A stretch of 64,000 nt of DNA, from assembly GCA_032358255.1 (NCBI GenBank), contig JAULBX010026940.1, positions 372,001 to 436,000 on the forward strand, written 5' to 3'. Positions 18,536-26,713 of this stretch are shown here, in pieces; the stretch's first letter is position 1, and the number at the start of each line of letters is the position of its first letter. A program made the translations under genes and the position numbers. A model generated the notes under the pieces. It did no database searches. It saw only the letters and a program-made list of their open reading frames with translations, and was not told where the DNA came from. This stretch comes from Heterotrichella gracilis (lineage: Eukaryota > Sar > Xanthophyceae > Tribonematales > Xanthonemataceae).

Positions 18536-18576
18536 TGTATTTGATTTATTCTAAGTTACATAAATGCGTTAATAGT

Positions 18577-19122
18577 TCAACAACAATTTGTACAATTATT
18601 GGCACAATAAAACTTTGTCCAACCCGTGTATTTTTTCCCTTTAAAAGTTAGTACAATTTTCAACCATTTACCATTGCAATTAATTATATCTACTGAAAAG
18701 CTGTTTGCGGGTGCTTCCTGTTTGATTCCGTCTCCATATTTTCGAATAAATATTTTTTTAGACTTAAAATTTGGGTACTCATATAAAACAATGTATCCTG
18801 AATCATTACCGGTTGGTATCATGCCAAATGCTGCACTTTTCTTTACCCAAAATTTATCTACTTTATTTAATACATGCAAGGTTTTAACATAAAAGTAATC
18901 TGCGGAGTCTTTTAAAATGAATAGTTTACACTGACTTTCAGAATCTATAAGATTCATTTTGGTATATTTCTTATTAAACTGCCTATTCGTTGTATCTCCT
19001 TTTGTATTTATAGGGTTATAGGTTGCCTCGCATTTACATGTAACTAAACTATCCTGACAAAAAGAAGGTAAGTAATTTAAGAGTATTATAATTATTGTAA
19101 TGATTTTGTTTAGCTCTAGCAT
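18577..19122 (-). CDS. Secreted SH3-like protein with cysteine-rich tail
   Basis: 181 aa. It has a hydrophobic N-terminus with likely cleavage near PSFCQ (residue 23). The C-terminal half, VDIINCNGKWLKIVLTFKGK followed by KYTGWTKFYCANNCTNCC, resembles bacterial SH3-like modules that end in a GW plus Cys motif in Bacteroidota periplasmic proteins. It has nine or so cysteines in total, so disulfides are likely after export. Function unknown; SH3-like domains often bind peptidoglycan or partner peptides (family knowledge). It starts 5 bp after the stop of the upstream gene: the same transcription unit. Confidence 0.6.
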   Translation of the reverse strand: MLELNKIITIIIILLNYLPSFCQDSLVTCKCEATYNPINTKGDTTNRQFNKKYTKMNLIDSESQCKLFILKDSADYFYVKTLHVLNKVDKFWVKKSAAFGMIPTGNDSGYIVLYEYPNFKSKKIFIRKYGDGIKQEAPANSFSVDIINCNGKWLKIVLTFKGKKYTGWTKFYCANNCTNCC

Positions 19123-19127
19123 TAGTA

Positions 19128-19790
19128 TTATTTATTATTAAAAAAGAATATGAGTTCAACAACTTTAAGACTCAATTTTTGAATAATTTTATTTGAGCTC
19201 ACAATTTCTTTATCGCCCATTATTTGTATTGATTCAAATTTAGTAAGTTTTTGTTTTTTGTTATAACTTAATCTTATTTTTAATTCTGAATCATCTTTTC
19301 CCAGCGTGCCATTATTCCAATTACTAACAAAACCGCTATTATCCCAGCCAAATCCCTGCAAAATAAAAGGCTTTGTATTTATAAGTTCCAATTGTTTTAA
19401 AGACGTTCCAGTTGTAATGCCATTATTAGTTTTCCAATTTGTTTTTTTTGCTTTTACATATATACACAACGGGTTTAAAAAGGCAACCGTATCCTTCCAA
19501 AGTATTTTTAATTCATCTGGTTTGTTTGAAAACAAAACCGTTCCTTTTTCAAAGGATCCTTCGCCTACCTCAATGTTACCTCGCTTAACATTTTCTTTGC
19601 CGTAAATACGAATCAAATCTAACTCTGAGGTAGTTGCACTAATGGCTCCAACCGAAGCGCCAGGAATACAAATTCTAGTGAGGCTGTCATTTCTAGTTAT
19701 TAATTGATTTTCAATGGACAAAGAACTAGGCATCTTCAAAAACAAAAAATGTACTAGTAAGACAATTATAAATAAATTAATACATTTCAT
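19128..19790 (-). CDS. Exported protein of unknown function, translationally coupled
   Basis: 220 aa with an N-terminal hydrophobic segment (residues 4-20) serving as signal peptide or anchor. It contains a conserved-looking core: IPGASVGAISATTSELDLIR, then YGKENVKRGNIEVGEG, later LQGFGWDNSGFVSNWNNG. I have the impression that such a G-W-D-x-G pattern recurs in Bacteroidota periplasmic proteins, but I cannot name a family. Its ATG overlaps the upstream stop as TAATG at 19788-19792, so translation is coupled to the 230-aa gene. Part of the 17831-22903 operon. Confidence 0.6.
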   Translation of the reverse strand: MKCINLFIIVLLVHFLFLKMPSSLSIENQLITRNDSLTRICIPGASVGAISATTSELDLIRIYGKENVKRGNIEVGEGSFEKGTVLFSNKPDELKILWKDTVAFLNPLCIYVKAKKTNWKTNNGITTGTSLKQLELINTKPFILQGFGWDNSGFVSNWNNGTLGKDDSELKIRLSYNKKQKLTKFESIQIMGDKEIVSSNKIIQKLSLKVVELIFFFNNK

Positions 19791-20482
19791 TAGTGATGTT
19801 CCTCAAAATATAATTTCTTTTTTTTTATTTCTTCTTGCCAGTTAGGTGGAAAAATCGCATGATTGTTTGCTTCCATTTTCTTCATTATTAATTTCACATG
19901 GTTTTGTATTTTAACAGGTAGGGTATAAAACGGCGCGTCAATTTTCATATTTCTACCATAATCAACTGGCGAATTTTGATGTTGAATAACAACCTTTCGT
20001 TTTTTATAGTAAATTACAAATTTTATTCTTGCATCTTCTATATCATAAGTTCCTGATGCGCCATAAATAAATATCGGGTCAATTAATCCATCCCCGTCAA
20101 TATCCGTGAATTCACAATACTTTGTCCAAAACCAAATAGTATTTTCTAGTATGCCGCATTGTCGTTTAACAGTAAAATCATTCAATGACCAAACCAAATC
20201 TAATTTGTTTTTGTGCTCCTCAAATATAAGTGCTTTAATGTTGTGGTTTAAAGTATCCTTTAGCGTTATACTGTCTTTACTTTCAGTTAATACAATGTAG
20301 AGATTTTGATATTTATAAACTCTGCGAATAGGATAAGTGAAATTAAATTTTTTGTTGCTTGTATCGGATAATAATTCTGAGATTTCTTGTTGAGATAATA
20401 TTTCAGCCTTAATTGTTGAAGGTTGTCCAAAAAATAAAATTGATATTGTTGAAAATAAAATTGCTAAACTAGTTTTTTTCAT
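19790..20482 (-). CDS. Exported protein, possible M949_RS01915-type family, with a DxDxDG site
   Basis: 230 aa, signal peptide MKKTSLAILFSTISILFFGQ. The segment WSLNDFTVKRQCGI, then FTDIDGDGLIDPIFIYGASG, then a basic strand YYKKRKVVIQHQNSP resembles proteins annotated as M949_RS01915-type surface-polysaccharide biosynthesis factors in Riemerella and relatives; I hold this only loosely. The DIDGDGLID loop is a plausible calcium site. Its 5' ATG overlaps the stop of the 253-aa gene (TAATG at 20480-20484) and its stop overlaps the next gene, so all three are translationally coupled. The cell-surface role is inferred from the signal peptide and operon. Confidence 0.55.
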   Translation of the reverse strand: MKKTSLAILFSTISILFFGQPSTIKAEILSQQEISELLSDTSNKKFNFTYPIRRVYKYQNLYIVLTESKDSITLKDTLNHNIKALIFEEHKNKLDLVWSLNDFTVKRQCGILENTIWFWTKYCEFTDIDGDGLIDPIFIYGASGTYDIEDARIKFVIYYKKRKVVIQHQNSPVDYGRNMKIDAPFYTLPVKIQNHVKLIMKKMEANNHAIFPPNWQEEIKKKKLYFEEHH

Positions 20483-21243
20483 TATTTATTTGAACGATTA
20501 ATAACGCTTGTTGTTTCCTTTACAAAAGTAAATTTTCCAGATTTGTAAATAAAATAGCCTTTTCTAACAACGTCAACATCTGGCTTGTTCTCAGCAGGGT
20601 TATTATTAGCATATTGGTACAGAAGCCTTTTATTACTTGTATCATATCTTATAAAAGGCTCTATTTCTAATCGTACTGAACTTTCTTGACAAAAACCTAA
20701 AGCTTTTTCTTTCTTATAAGATATCGCCTGTGTTTTTATACTATCGTTTTCGAACGCCAGTAAATTGGTATTAATACAACGCACAAAATAGTTCGAAGAT
20801 GGGCGCCCCCAATTCATTGAAACAACTAGGTATTTATTATCTGGTAGTTTATAGATCGAATCGATTGGTCCGAAGTCCATTTTTTTTGTTTTTTCGGCCC
20901 CTTTTAAGTTAAAATGTATCCATGAAAACCAAGATGAGTTACAGTAAGCGCCGCAGCTTTCAACTTCAATTGTAAAGATTTTGAACGATTTATCCTGAGA
21001 ATAAACAACACTACTCTTACCGAAAACCCGTCTATCTAAACCAAACGCACTATCCACTTGGTCGTTAGTCAAAGATTCGGTATTTTCTACATATTCCTTT
21101 TTTACTTCGCTCTTGTATTTTTCTATTATTAATGAATCGGAATTAATTGGAGTATTGCTTATTTTTATATTGGAATCACCATTCATTGAGAATGAGATAA
21201 AAGTCATAAATATAGCGGTGATTAATATTTGCAATCTTCTCAC
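20482..21243 (-). CDS. Exported protein of unknown function
   Basis: 253 aa. A hydrophobic segment at residues 4-20 (LQILITAIFMTFISFSMNG) acts as signal. The mature part has beta-strand-rich features: SQDKSFKIFTIEVESCGAYC with nearby cysteines, SSWFSWIHFNLKG, and YKLPDNKYLVVSMNWGRPSS. This is reminiscent of single propeller blades or a sandwich, but no family is recognised. Third or fourth gene of the 23248-17831 operon: 29 bp after the upstream lipoprotein gene, and its stop codon shares bases with the next ATG. Confidence 0.55.
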   Translation of the reverse strand: MRRLQILITAIFMTFISFSMNGDSNIKISNTPINSDSLIIEKYKSEVKKEYVENTESLTNDQVDSAFGLDRRVFGKSSVVYSQDKSFKIFTIEVESCGAYCNSSWFSWIHFNLKGAEKTKKMDFGPIDSIYKLPDNKYLVVSMNWGRPSSNYFVRCINTNLLAFENDSIKTQAISYKKEKALGFCQESSVRLEIEPFIRYDTSNKRLLYQYANNNPAENKPDVDVVRKGYFIYKSGKFTFVKETTSVINRSNK

Positions 21244-21272
21244 TTTTCTTATTTTTTTGATTGATTTAAATT

Positions 21273-22448
21273 TTATGGTTTAAGGCAATAAACAGCCCCT
21301 TTTTTGCCTTGCCCACCGTGTCTTAAAACTCCAAATAGTGAGCCGTCTTTGGCTTCCACTATTCTGCCATTTGGGTAGGAACCTTCGTCGTCTTTGAAAT
21401 TTTTCAATACGATTAATTTTTTATCTTTCGAGTTAAATTGAAAAAAACACCCTCTATCATAAACACCACCCCCGTAGCAAGTGCCATAGAGCATCCCGCT
21501 GGACGATAGAAGTAAACACGTTGGAAGGTGTCCGTTATCGCCATTAAATGTTGCCAATACTTCAAAACCTGTTCCATCCATATTAATAGAATATATTAAA
21601 CCATCATCGGTAGGACCACCACCTGAGGCTAAGCCATAAATTTTTCCATTCATAAACACTAAGTCACCATCTGGCTCACCTGCAACTTTAGCATCCATCT
21701 CGTAAAGAAGAGTCGTTTTCTCTAAATTTTTATCAATCCTTAAAATAGTTCCTGGCTTACCTGATGCAAATACGTCCGTTATATAAATGCATTTATCCGG
21801 CCCCATTTGTACACATCCATTTGGAACATACCCAAAGGTAAACCAGTCTCCAGTACATTCTGTCTTTTTAGTTATTTTTTTTGAATAAATATTATAAACG
21901 TACCAAAATAGTTTTTGTTTTTTTTCATTTTCTGACAAACCAATTAAGGAACTGTCTGCATCAAAAACAGGTAAACTTATTGGCTTCAAATTTTCTTTGC
22001 TTGTAAATTCATAATCAATTTCAAAGGCTTGTGTTTTTGATTCAATGGAATATATTGTACCTCCTCCACCGTCTCCTCCTTTTTCTGTAACACCATACAA
22101 CTTGTTCTTCGCTTTTGTTAAACCATGTCCTATATTTATTGTAACTCCGCCGGGATAGGTAACCGATCCGTGTAGCTTCCTAGATTTGGCATCATCTCCG
22201 TTTTGAAGAGCGGTCCATAAAAAAGCATCCATTTCATTAATGACACAAAACAATCTTCCATCGGCTGAGATACTCAATCCGTTATCTGTCATTCCCGAAA
22301 GCTTTGAGTTTTTACCAAATGTGGATATAATTTTGAAAGAAGCTTCTCTTTTATTTTCATGTTTCTTTTCATTTGTGGGAGAAAGGCAAGAAGGACTTAT
22401 TGTTGCAACTGCAAGAATTAAAATCAAAAACTTGTTTATTTTTTTCAT
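21273..22448 (-). CDS. Lipoprotein with GloVer-type beta-propeller repeats
   Basis: 391 aa. A lipobox-like ATISPSC ends the signal near residue 21, suggesting a lipid anchor. The body has recurrent [LF]YG[TVL] plus GG segments (KLYGVTEKGGDGGGGTIYSI, KIYGLASGGGPTDDGLIYSI, MLYGTCYGGGVYDRGCFFQF, SLFGVLRHGGQGKKGAVYCL), the hallmark of GloVer (choice-of-anchor) repeats that build a propeller. Role unknown; possibly substrate capture at the surface. It is in the same operon as the coupled secreted genes, 14 bp after the 146-aa gene. Confidence 0.72.
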   Translation of the reverse strand: MKKINKFLILILAVATISPSCLSPTNEKKHENKREASFKIISTFGKNSKLSGMTDNGLSISADGRLFCVINEMDAFLWTALQNGDDAKSRKLHGSVTYPGGVTINIGHGLTKAKNKLYGVTEKGGDGGGGTIYSIESKTQAFEIDYEFTSKENLKPISLPVFDADSSLIGLSENEKKQKLFWYVYNIYSKKITKKTECTGDWFTFGYVPNGCVQMGPDKCIYITDVFASGKPGTILRIDKNLEKTTLLYEMDAKVAGEPDGDLVFMNGKIYGLASGGGPTDDGLIYSINMDGTGFEVLATFNGDNGHLPTCLLLSSSGMLYGTCYGGGVYDRGCFFQFNSKDKKLIVLKNFKDDEGSYPNGRIVEAKDGSLFGVLRHGGQGKKGAVYCLKP

Positions 22449-22462
22449 GCGGCTTATATAAT

Positions 22463-22903
22463 TTATTTTAAGTTATTATTAAAGAAGTCTTTTGAACGTA
22501 CCCACTTTTCATTAAAGTATACTTTGTCGCTTAGAAGAGTTAATTTTCCATGTTCCTGAAATTTATAAATTTGCTTTTGTTGTTTAGGAATTGGGTCTGA
22601 TCCTTTCTGTAAAAATTTTGTTTCAAAAATAGCAAAGCTATCTTTAAATTCAATAGTCCCTATATCCTTAAATTCGTTATTGCAATCTATTTCGTATCTG
22701 TATAAATAATGTGTCAATAAAAATTTTCTAAGTTTGTTTTCAATCCTGTACATTCTTATAACGGTATCTTTACTGCCGAAATCATTTTTTATAGTTTGCT
22801 TAAGTATCAAATAGGTGTTACTATTTACAACTAAGGTATCGTTTTGAGCAAAATTATTTGTCGAATAGCTAATGAGAATAAATAGTAAAAAGAGAATTTT
22901 CAT
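22463..22903 (-). CDS. Small secreted protein of unknown function
   Basis: 146 aa, signal peptide MKILFLLFILISYSTNNFAQ, then a lysine-rich beta-strand-like domain (SNTYLILKQTIKNDF, IGTIEFKDSFAIFETKFLQK). No motif or family recognised. It lies 90 bp downstream of the 84-aa gene and 14 bp upstream of the GloVer lipoprotein gene. I see no separate promoter in the 90-bp gap, so it most likely belongs to the operon driven from 23274-23361, but a start in the gap cannot be excluded. Confidence 0.6.
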   Translation of the reverse strand: MKILFLLFILISYSTNNFAQNDTLVVNSNTYLILKQTIKNDFGSKDTVIRMYRIENKLRKFLLTHYLYRYEIDCNNEFKDIGTIEFKDSFAIFETKFLQKGSDPIPKQQKQIYKFQEHGKLTLLSDKVYFNEKWVRSKDFFNNNLK

Positions 22904-22993
22904 TTCTTATTTAGTTTTGCAGTAACAATTAATTTTATAAGTAAGTGCTTTTTTTACCCAGTCTTCATACTTCTATTTAATTGAGATGTGGCG

Positions 22994-23248
22994 TTAGACT
23001 TTTAAAAAAGCGCTTTCATGCGCATTATATTCTTCTATAAGTTGTGAGCAATCAAAAAGCGGTTCGGATTTTTGTAATTTCGTTAATACATCTTTTGCTT
23101 GAAGAAGGTAATTGCAAAAATATAATTTGTTCAGCGCCGGGTTAGTTGACTGTAGGTTTTCGAATAATTGTTGCAAGTTTTTGTAATATACTTTTGCCGC
23201 ACCATTTGTGGGAAGCGCATCTGCTTTTATTTTTTGATTGATTGACAT
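22994..23248 (-). CDS. 84-aa protein, stand-alone paralogue of the N-terminal domain of the 371-aa secreted protein
   Basis: MSINQKIKADALPTNGAAKV and the following YYKNLQQLFENLQ align with APTNSAAKIYYKGVLKHFEA of the protein at 11686-12801, and both continue into a helical segment ending near [KQ]SEP/KSQPDYD. The alignment covers nearly the whole small protein. It has no signal peptide, whereas the large paralogue is exported, so the two copies may act on opposite sides of the membrane (inference). The ATG at 23246-23248 lies 25 bp from the -7-like element of promoter C, which supports this frame being a gene. First gene of the secreted-protein operon. Confidence 0.65.
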   Translation of the reverse strand: MSINQKIKADALPTNGAAKVYYKNLQQLFENLQSTNPALNKLYFCNYLLQAKDVLTKLQKSEPLFDCSQLIEEYNAHESAFLKV

Positions 23249-23273
23249 TAAACTTTTCTAAAATATGTTTAAG

Positions 23274-23361
23274 CAAGGTATAAGTACTTTGAAGAATTGT
23301 AGTAAAGACTTAAGAAGTGAGCAGTAAAAACAAATAAGTGAAGGCTTAAGAGCAATAAGTG
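23274..23361 (-). promoter_or_regulatory. Candidate LytTR-controlled promoter C with three 21-bp-period repeats
   Basis: On the plus strand AAGAAGTG (23312-23319), AATAAGTG (23333-23340) and AATAAGTG (23354-23361) repeat with a 21-bp period. Thirty-one bp below the first repeat lies TACCTTG on the minus strand (23274-23280), a -7 element lacking one T. The array sits between the LytTR regulator gene and the 84-aa gene, and almost touches the regulator's stop codon. Confidence 0.6.
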
Positions 23362-23364
23362 TTT

Positions 23365-24105
23365 TTAAATTTTCTTTAAAAAGTCAATCAAAACATCACG
23401 TTTACGCTGAGAAACCGGTATTTTTTGCCCCCCTTCCATGATCACAAAACCTCCGTCAGATTTTTCAAATTTTTCGATTTTGTGCGCGTTAATTAAAAAA
23501 GTATTATGTATTCTTAAAAAGCCAAATGGCTCTAAGATCTCTTCGTATTCTTTTAAATTTTTTGAAACAACTATTTGCTTGCTATTATTGATATAAAACG
23601 TTGTGTAAATTCCTGAAGCTTCGCAACAGATGAGATCTTTTAGTTTTAAAACATGTATAACATCTAACTCTTTTAGAACGATCTTTTTTTCGTTTATAGA
23701 AATGTTCTTTTCGTTCATAACGGCTAGTTGCTCTAAATAAGATCTTTTTTTTACAGACTGCTCAGCCTTTTGAACACTTTTTGCGAGATCGTCGGGATTA
23801 ATGGGTTTAGTTAGAAAATCTATAGCGCTAAATTTAAAAGCATCTATAGCATATTTGTTGTGTGCAGTAATAAATATTACTTGAAATTTTATTTCGGAGA
23901 GTTTAGAAAGCATATCCATTCCGGTTCCATCATCCATTTCTACATCGGTAAAAACAATATCAGGATCAATTTCATGTATTTTTTTTAGGCCGGTTACAAC
24001 GCCATCGGCTTGTGCAATAAAAGTAATTTGGGGGCAAAACGCATTAATAAGATCGACAACGGTTTCTCGTATGTTTTTTTCGTTGTCTATAACCAAAGCT
24101 TTCAT
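23365..24105 (-). CDS. LytTR-family response regulator
   Basis: 246 aa, cytoplasmic transcription regulator. The N-terminal receiver domain has an acidic residue in VIDNE, phosphoacceptor Asp54 in DIVFTDVEMDDG, the conserved Thr/Ser region IFITAH and Lys in FLTKPINPDD. From about residue 145, a LytTR DNA-binding domain follows (LKDLICCEASGIYTTFYI ... FLRIHNTFLINAHKIEKF). LytTR proteins bind direct repeats spaced by about two helical turns (family knowledge). Its ATG overlaps the sensor kinase stop (ATGA at 24102-24105), giving a coupled two-gene operon. Candidate target sites with the right spacing occur at three promoters nearby. Confidence 0.93.
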   Translation of the reverse strand: MKALVIDNEKNIRETVVDLINAFCPQITFIAQADGVVTGLKKIHEIDPDIVFTDVEMDDGTGMDMLSKLSEIKFQVIFITAHNKYAIDAFKFSAIDFLTKPINPDDLAKSVQKAEQSVKKRSYLEQLAVMNEKNISINEKKIVLKELDVIHVLKLKDLICCEASGIYTTFYINNSKQIVVSKNLKEYEEILEPFGFLRIHNTFLINAHKIEKFEKSDGGFVIMEGGQKIPVSQRKRDVLIDFLKKI

Positions 24106-25973
24106 TTGTATATCAAAGGTAATAAAATATCTACAATCACCCCAGTAGGCATATTTTCTTTAACCGAAAAACTAGCATTACCATTGTTTCCTTTGTTTAA
24201 TAAGTAAAGCCTGTCTTTTGTAATTTGCATGGCTCGCGAAATATGCTTTTTTTCTTTAAGGTCATTTTGGTTGAAACCCTGACCGTTATCAGAAACAATT
24301 ATTCTAAGAGATTTGTCTTCAATAGTAAATTTTATGTGGATCAAGCCTTTATGATTAATTGAATTGAAGCCATGCTCGATACTGTTTTCAAGAAAAGGTT
24401 GGATAAGCATTGCTGGAATAAGAATTTCAGAAATCTCCAACTCCGGATCTATGTTTGTTTCAATAGAAAATTTATTTTCTTCTTTTAGCTGTTGAAGTTC
24501 AATATATTTATTTATAAAGTCTAATTCTGCTTCAATACTTATGTAATCGTTGTAAGAACTTTCTAAGGTTTGTCGCATTAAACCGCTAAACTTATATAAA
24601 CTAGTTGCTATTTTTTTTCCGTCATTCTCTTTCACGGCAAGCCCCTGTAATGTTGTAATAGCATTAAAAAAGAAATGGGGATTTATGCGTGAGCGATTAA
24701 GACGCTGTTCGGTTTCTAAAACCTTCTGTTTATTTTTAATACTACTCTGCCGATAAAAGAAAATAATTATTATAGTCAACAATATGGCTAACGCCGTTGT
24801 ACTTATTAAAATTCTTATTCTTAAATTTTTAATTTCTGTTTCTTGATTTAGCTCTTTGATAGTCTTTTCATTTTGTACTTTGTTATATTTTTGTTCGAGT
24901 TCGATTATTTTGGAGGTGTTCTTTACGCCGGTAATACTATCGTTTATGTGTTTTAAATTTTCAAAAGCCCACAAAGCTTTATCTGACTTTCCTGCATCTT
25001 TTGCAACCATATATACTATATCGTAAGCATTTGTTATAGAAGAAACAATATTATCTTTTAAAGCAAAAAACAAACAGGAATCCGCAAAAAGTTCAGCAGT
25101 TTTAAACTGTTTTAATTTTCGATATATATTTGCTCTGTCGCCGTGGATAGAATATAGTTCGAATTTGAGTGGGAAGTTTTTTAAAACCTCGCTTGCACTG
25201 TCAAGAAATTTGAGAGAAGCTGTAAAATCTTTTGTTTTTAAAGATAAAAAAGCTTTTTTTCTATAGTACTGTTCTATTAAGCGGTTGTATTTTCCCGCCT
25301 TCAAAGCATACATTCTAATTCCAGTCATAAAAAACTCGATCGTATCTAAAAATCTGGGTTCTTTGAAGTCTTGGTATAAGTTATTATAACGGTTTGCAAG
25401 AACGTTATAGAGTTGGTACTTTTTATAACTTTCGGGTAATTTATCAATCACGTTTTTTGCTAAAACACTATAATGCTTTGCTTTTTCCGATTGTCCCATT
25501 CTGATAAAAATATTTGCAACTCGCACGTAGCATTGAGCAATTTGTGCATTATTGTTATCATCTATTGCGCTCTGAAGCGCTTTTAAGTTGAGGTTTAAAG
25601 AAAGTTCATAGTTGTTCTCGTAAAAAGCGCACTCGGCCGATTGCGATAGAAAGCGATACTTGTTAGTGTTCAGGCAGTTTAAATTATTGAAAATGCTTTC
25701 GGATTCTTTGATACATTTTTTTGCTGAATCCAAACTATTTGTTTTCGCTAAAATCTCTGCAACGTATCCGTAGCCAATTGCTTTACAGTATGCAGAGCCG
25801 TCGTTGATAAAACCTGTTGCCAGCTGATTGGCTTTGTCATAATCAGCAATCTCCATTAAACTATCTATTACCGGTCGGGCTTTTGCGTATGTTTTGCAAT
25901 CGCAATTCTGAGATTTGAAGTTATAAGCTATATGGCTAAATATAAATAGTAGTATAACGCTTTTTATCTTCAT
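24102..25973 (-). CDS. LytS-type sensor histidine kinase with N-terminal TPR region
   Basis: 623 aa from ATG 25971-25973, chosen because it gives a signal peptide (MKIKSVILLFIFSHIAYNF); an upstream in-frame ATG would add 24 non-conserved residues. A long helical TPR-like region (about residues 30-340) and a coiled coil (350-385) precede one membrane helix (about 388-407). The His_kinase domain then has the phospho-acceptor His433 in RINPHFFFNAITTLQ, an N box in LENSIEHGF and a G box in VSDNGQGFNQ. The TPR part is therefore probably periplasmic and the kinase cytoplasmic. It phosphorylates the LytTR protein encoded by the overlapping downstream gene. The signal sensed is unknown; TPRs suggest a protein partner. 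Confidence 0.92.
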   Translation of the reverse strand: MKIKSVILLFIFSHIAYNFKSQNCDCKTYAKARPVIDSLMEIADYDKANQLATGFINDGSAYCKAIGYGYVAEILAKTNSLDSAKKCIKESESIFNNLNCLNTNKYRFLSQSAECAFYENNYELSLNLNLKALQSAIDDNNNAQIAQCYVRVANIFIRMGQSEKAKHYSVLAKNVIDKLPESYKKYQLYNVLANRYNNLYQDFKEPRFLDTIEFFMTGIRMYALKAGKYNRLIEQYYRKKAFLSLKTKDFTASLKFLDSASEVLKNFPLKFELYSIHGDRANIYRKLKQFKTAELFADSCLFFALKDNIVSSITNAYDIVYMVAKDAGKSDKALWAFENLKHINDSITGVKNTSKIIELEQKYNKVQNEKTIKELNQETEIKNLRIRILISTTALAILLTIIIIFFYRQSSIKNKQKVLETEQRLNRSRINPHFFFNAITTLQGLAVKENDGKKIATSLYKFSGLMRQTLESSYNDYISIEAELDFINKYIELQQLKEENKFSIETNIDPELEISEILIPAMLIQPFLENSIEHGFNSINHKGLIHIKFTIEDKSLRIIVSDNGQGFNQNDLKEKKHISRAMQITKDRLYLLNKGNNGNASFSVKENMPTGVIVDILLPLIYK

Positions 25974-26107
25974 TAAACGAATATACAAAGAATTTTTATT
26001 GTGATCGAACCAGGGCAAATGATGAATAGACATGAAAAAGAGCATTTTATTTTAAAATTTTTCGATTATACTTTGCCTATCAAATTTTAATTATAATTTT
26101 GATATAC

Positions 26108-26713
26108 ATGAAAACGATCGTTTACATTTTTATTCTTTGTCTCTTTTCGGTTTCTTCTTTTTCTCAAAAAGAAGAAAAGATAAAATCATTTGTGGCTTTG
26201 GGTCGAGATTCAATTATTAAACTCGCCGTAAAAAAAACAAACGATCCGGAGTTTGATCCGAGGAATTATGACAGGATAGAAGTAAAATATAACGATAAAG
26301 AATTAAGGGTTGAATTTAGTTTATCGATTGTTATTACCGGAAATAAATCGTGCTTTTACGACAAAGTATTTATTTCTTTTGGCGAAGGCAGCACAGGACA
26401 AAGCATACAAGGCGATTGTACTGAACCAAAATATTATGTAAGAAGCAAGAGCGACCAAAAGAAGATAGATTTTGTTTTTGACGCTATTAATAAAGAAAAT
26501 GAAATTGGTGATTTAAAATCACGAAAAATACCTGAAGGACAAACTATGCAGATCACTGAAAAGCTGACTTATTATTATATTGAAGTATCAGATTGGTCCA
26601 CTTACTCGCATTATAAGATCGATAAAACAACCGGTAAGATCTCGGAGGCAAATCACAAACATTATGCGCGTGATGGCGAAGAGAAGAATGAATACAAGTA
26701 TATTAGCAAATAA
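26108..26713 (+). CDS. Secreted protein of unknown function
   Basis: 201 aa from ATG 26108 (a TTG nine bases upstream is also in frame). Signal peptide MKTIVYIFILCLFSVSSFSQ. The mature part has a Lys/Asp-rich mixture with YDRIEVKYNDKELRVEFSL and a conserved-looking beta hairpin near YYYIEVSDWSTYSHYKIDK. No family recognised. It is divergent from the sensor kinase, with a 134-bp shared upstream region in which I find no AATAAGTG-type repeat. Its TAA stop directly abuts the stop of the convergent desaturase gene. Confidence 0.65.
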   Translation: MKTIVYIFILCLFSVSSFSQKEEKIKSFVALGRDSIIKLAVKKTNDPEFDPRNYDRIEVKYNDKELRVEFSLSIVITGNKSCFYDKVFISFGEGSTGQSIQGDCTEPKYYVRSKSDQKKIDFVFDAINKENEIGDLKSRKIPEGQTMQITEKLTYYYIEVSDWSTYSHYKIDKTTGKISEANHKHYARDGEEKNEYKYISK

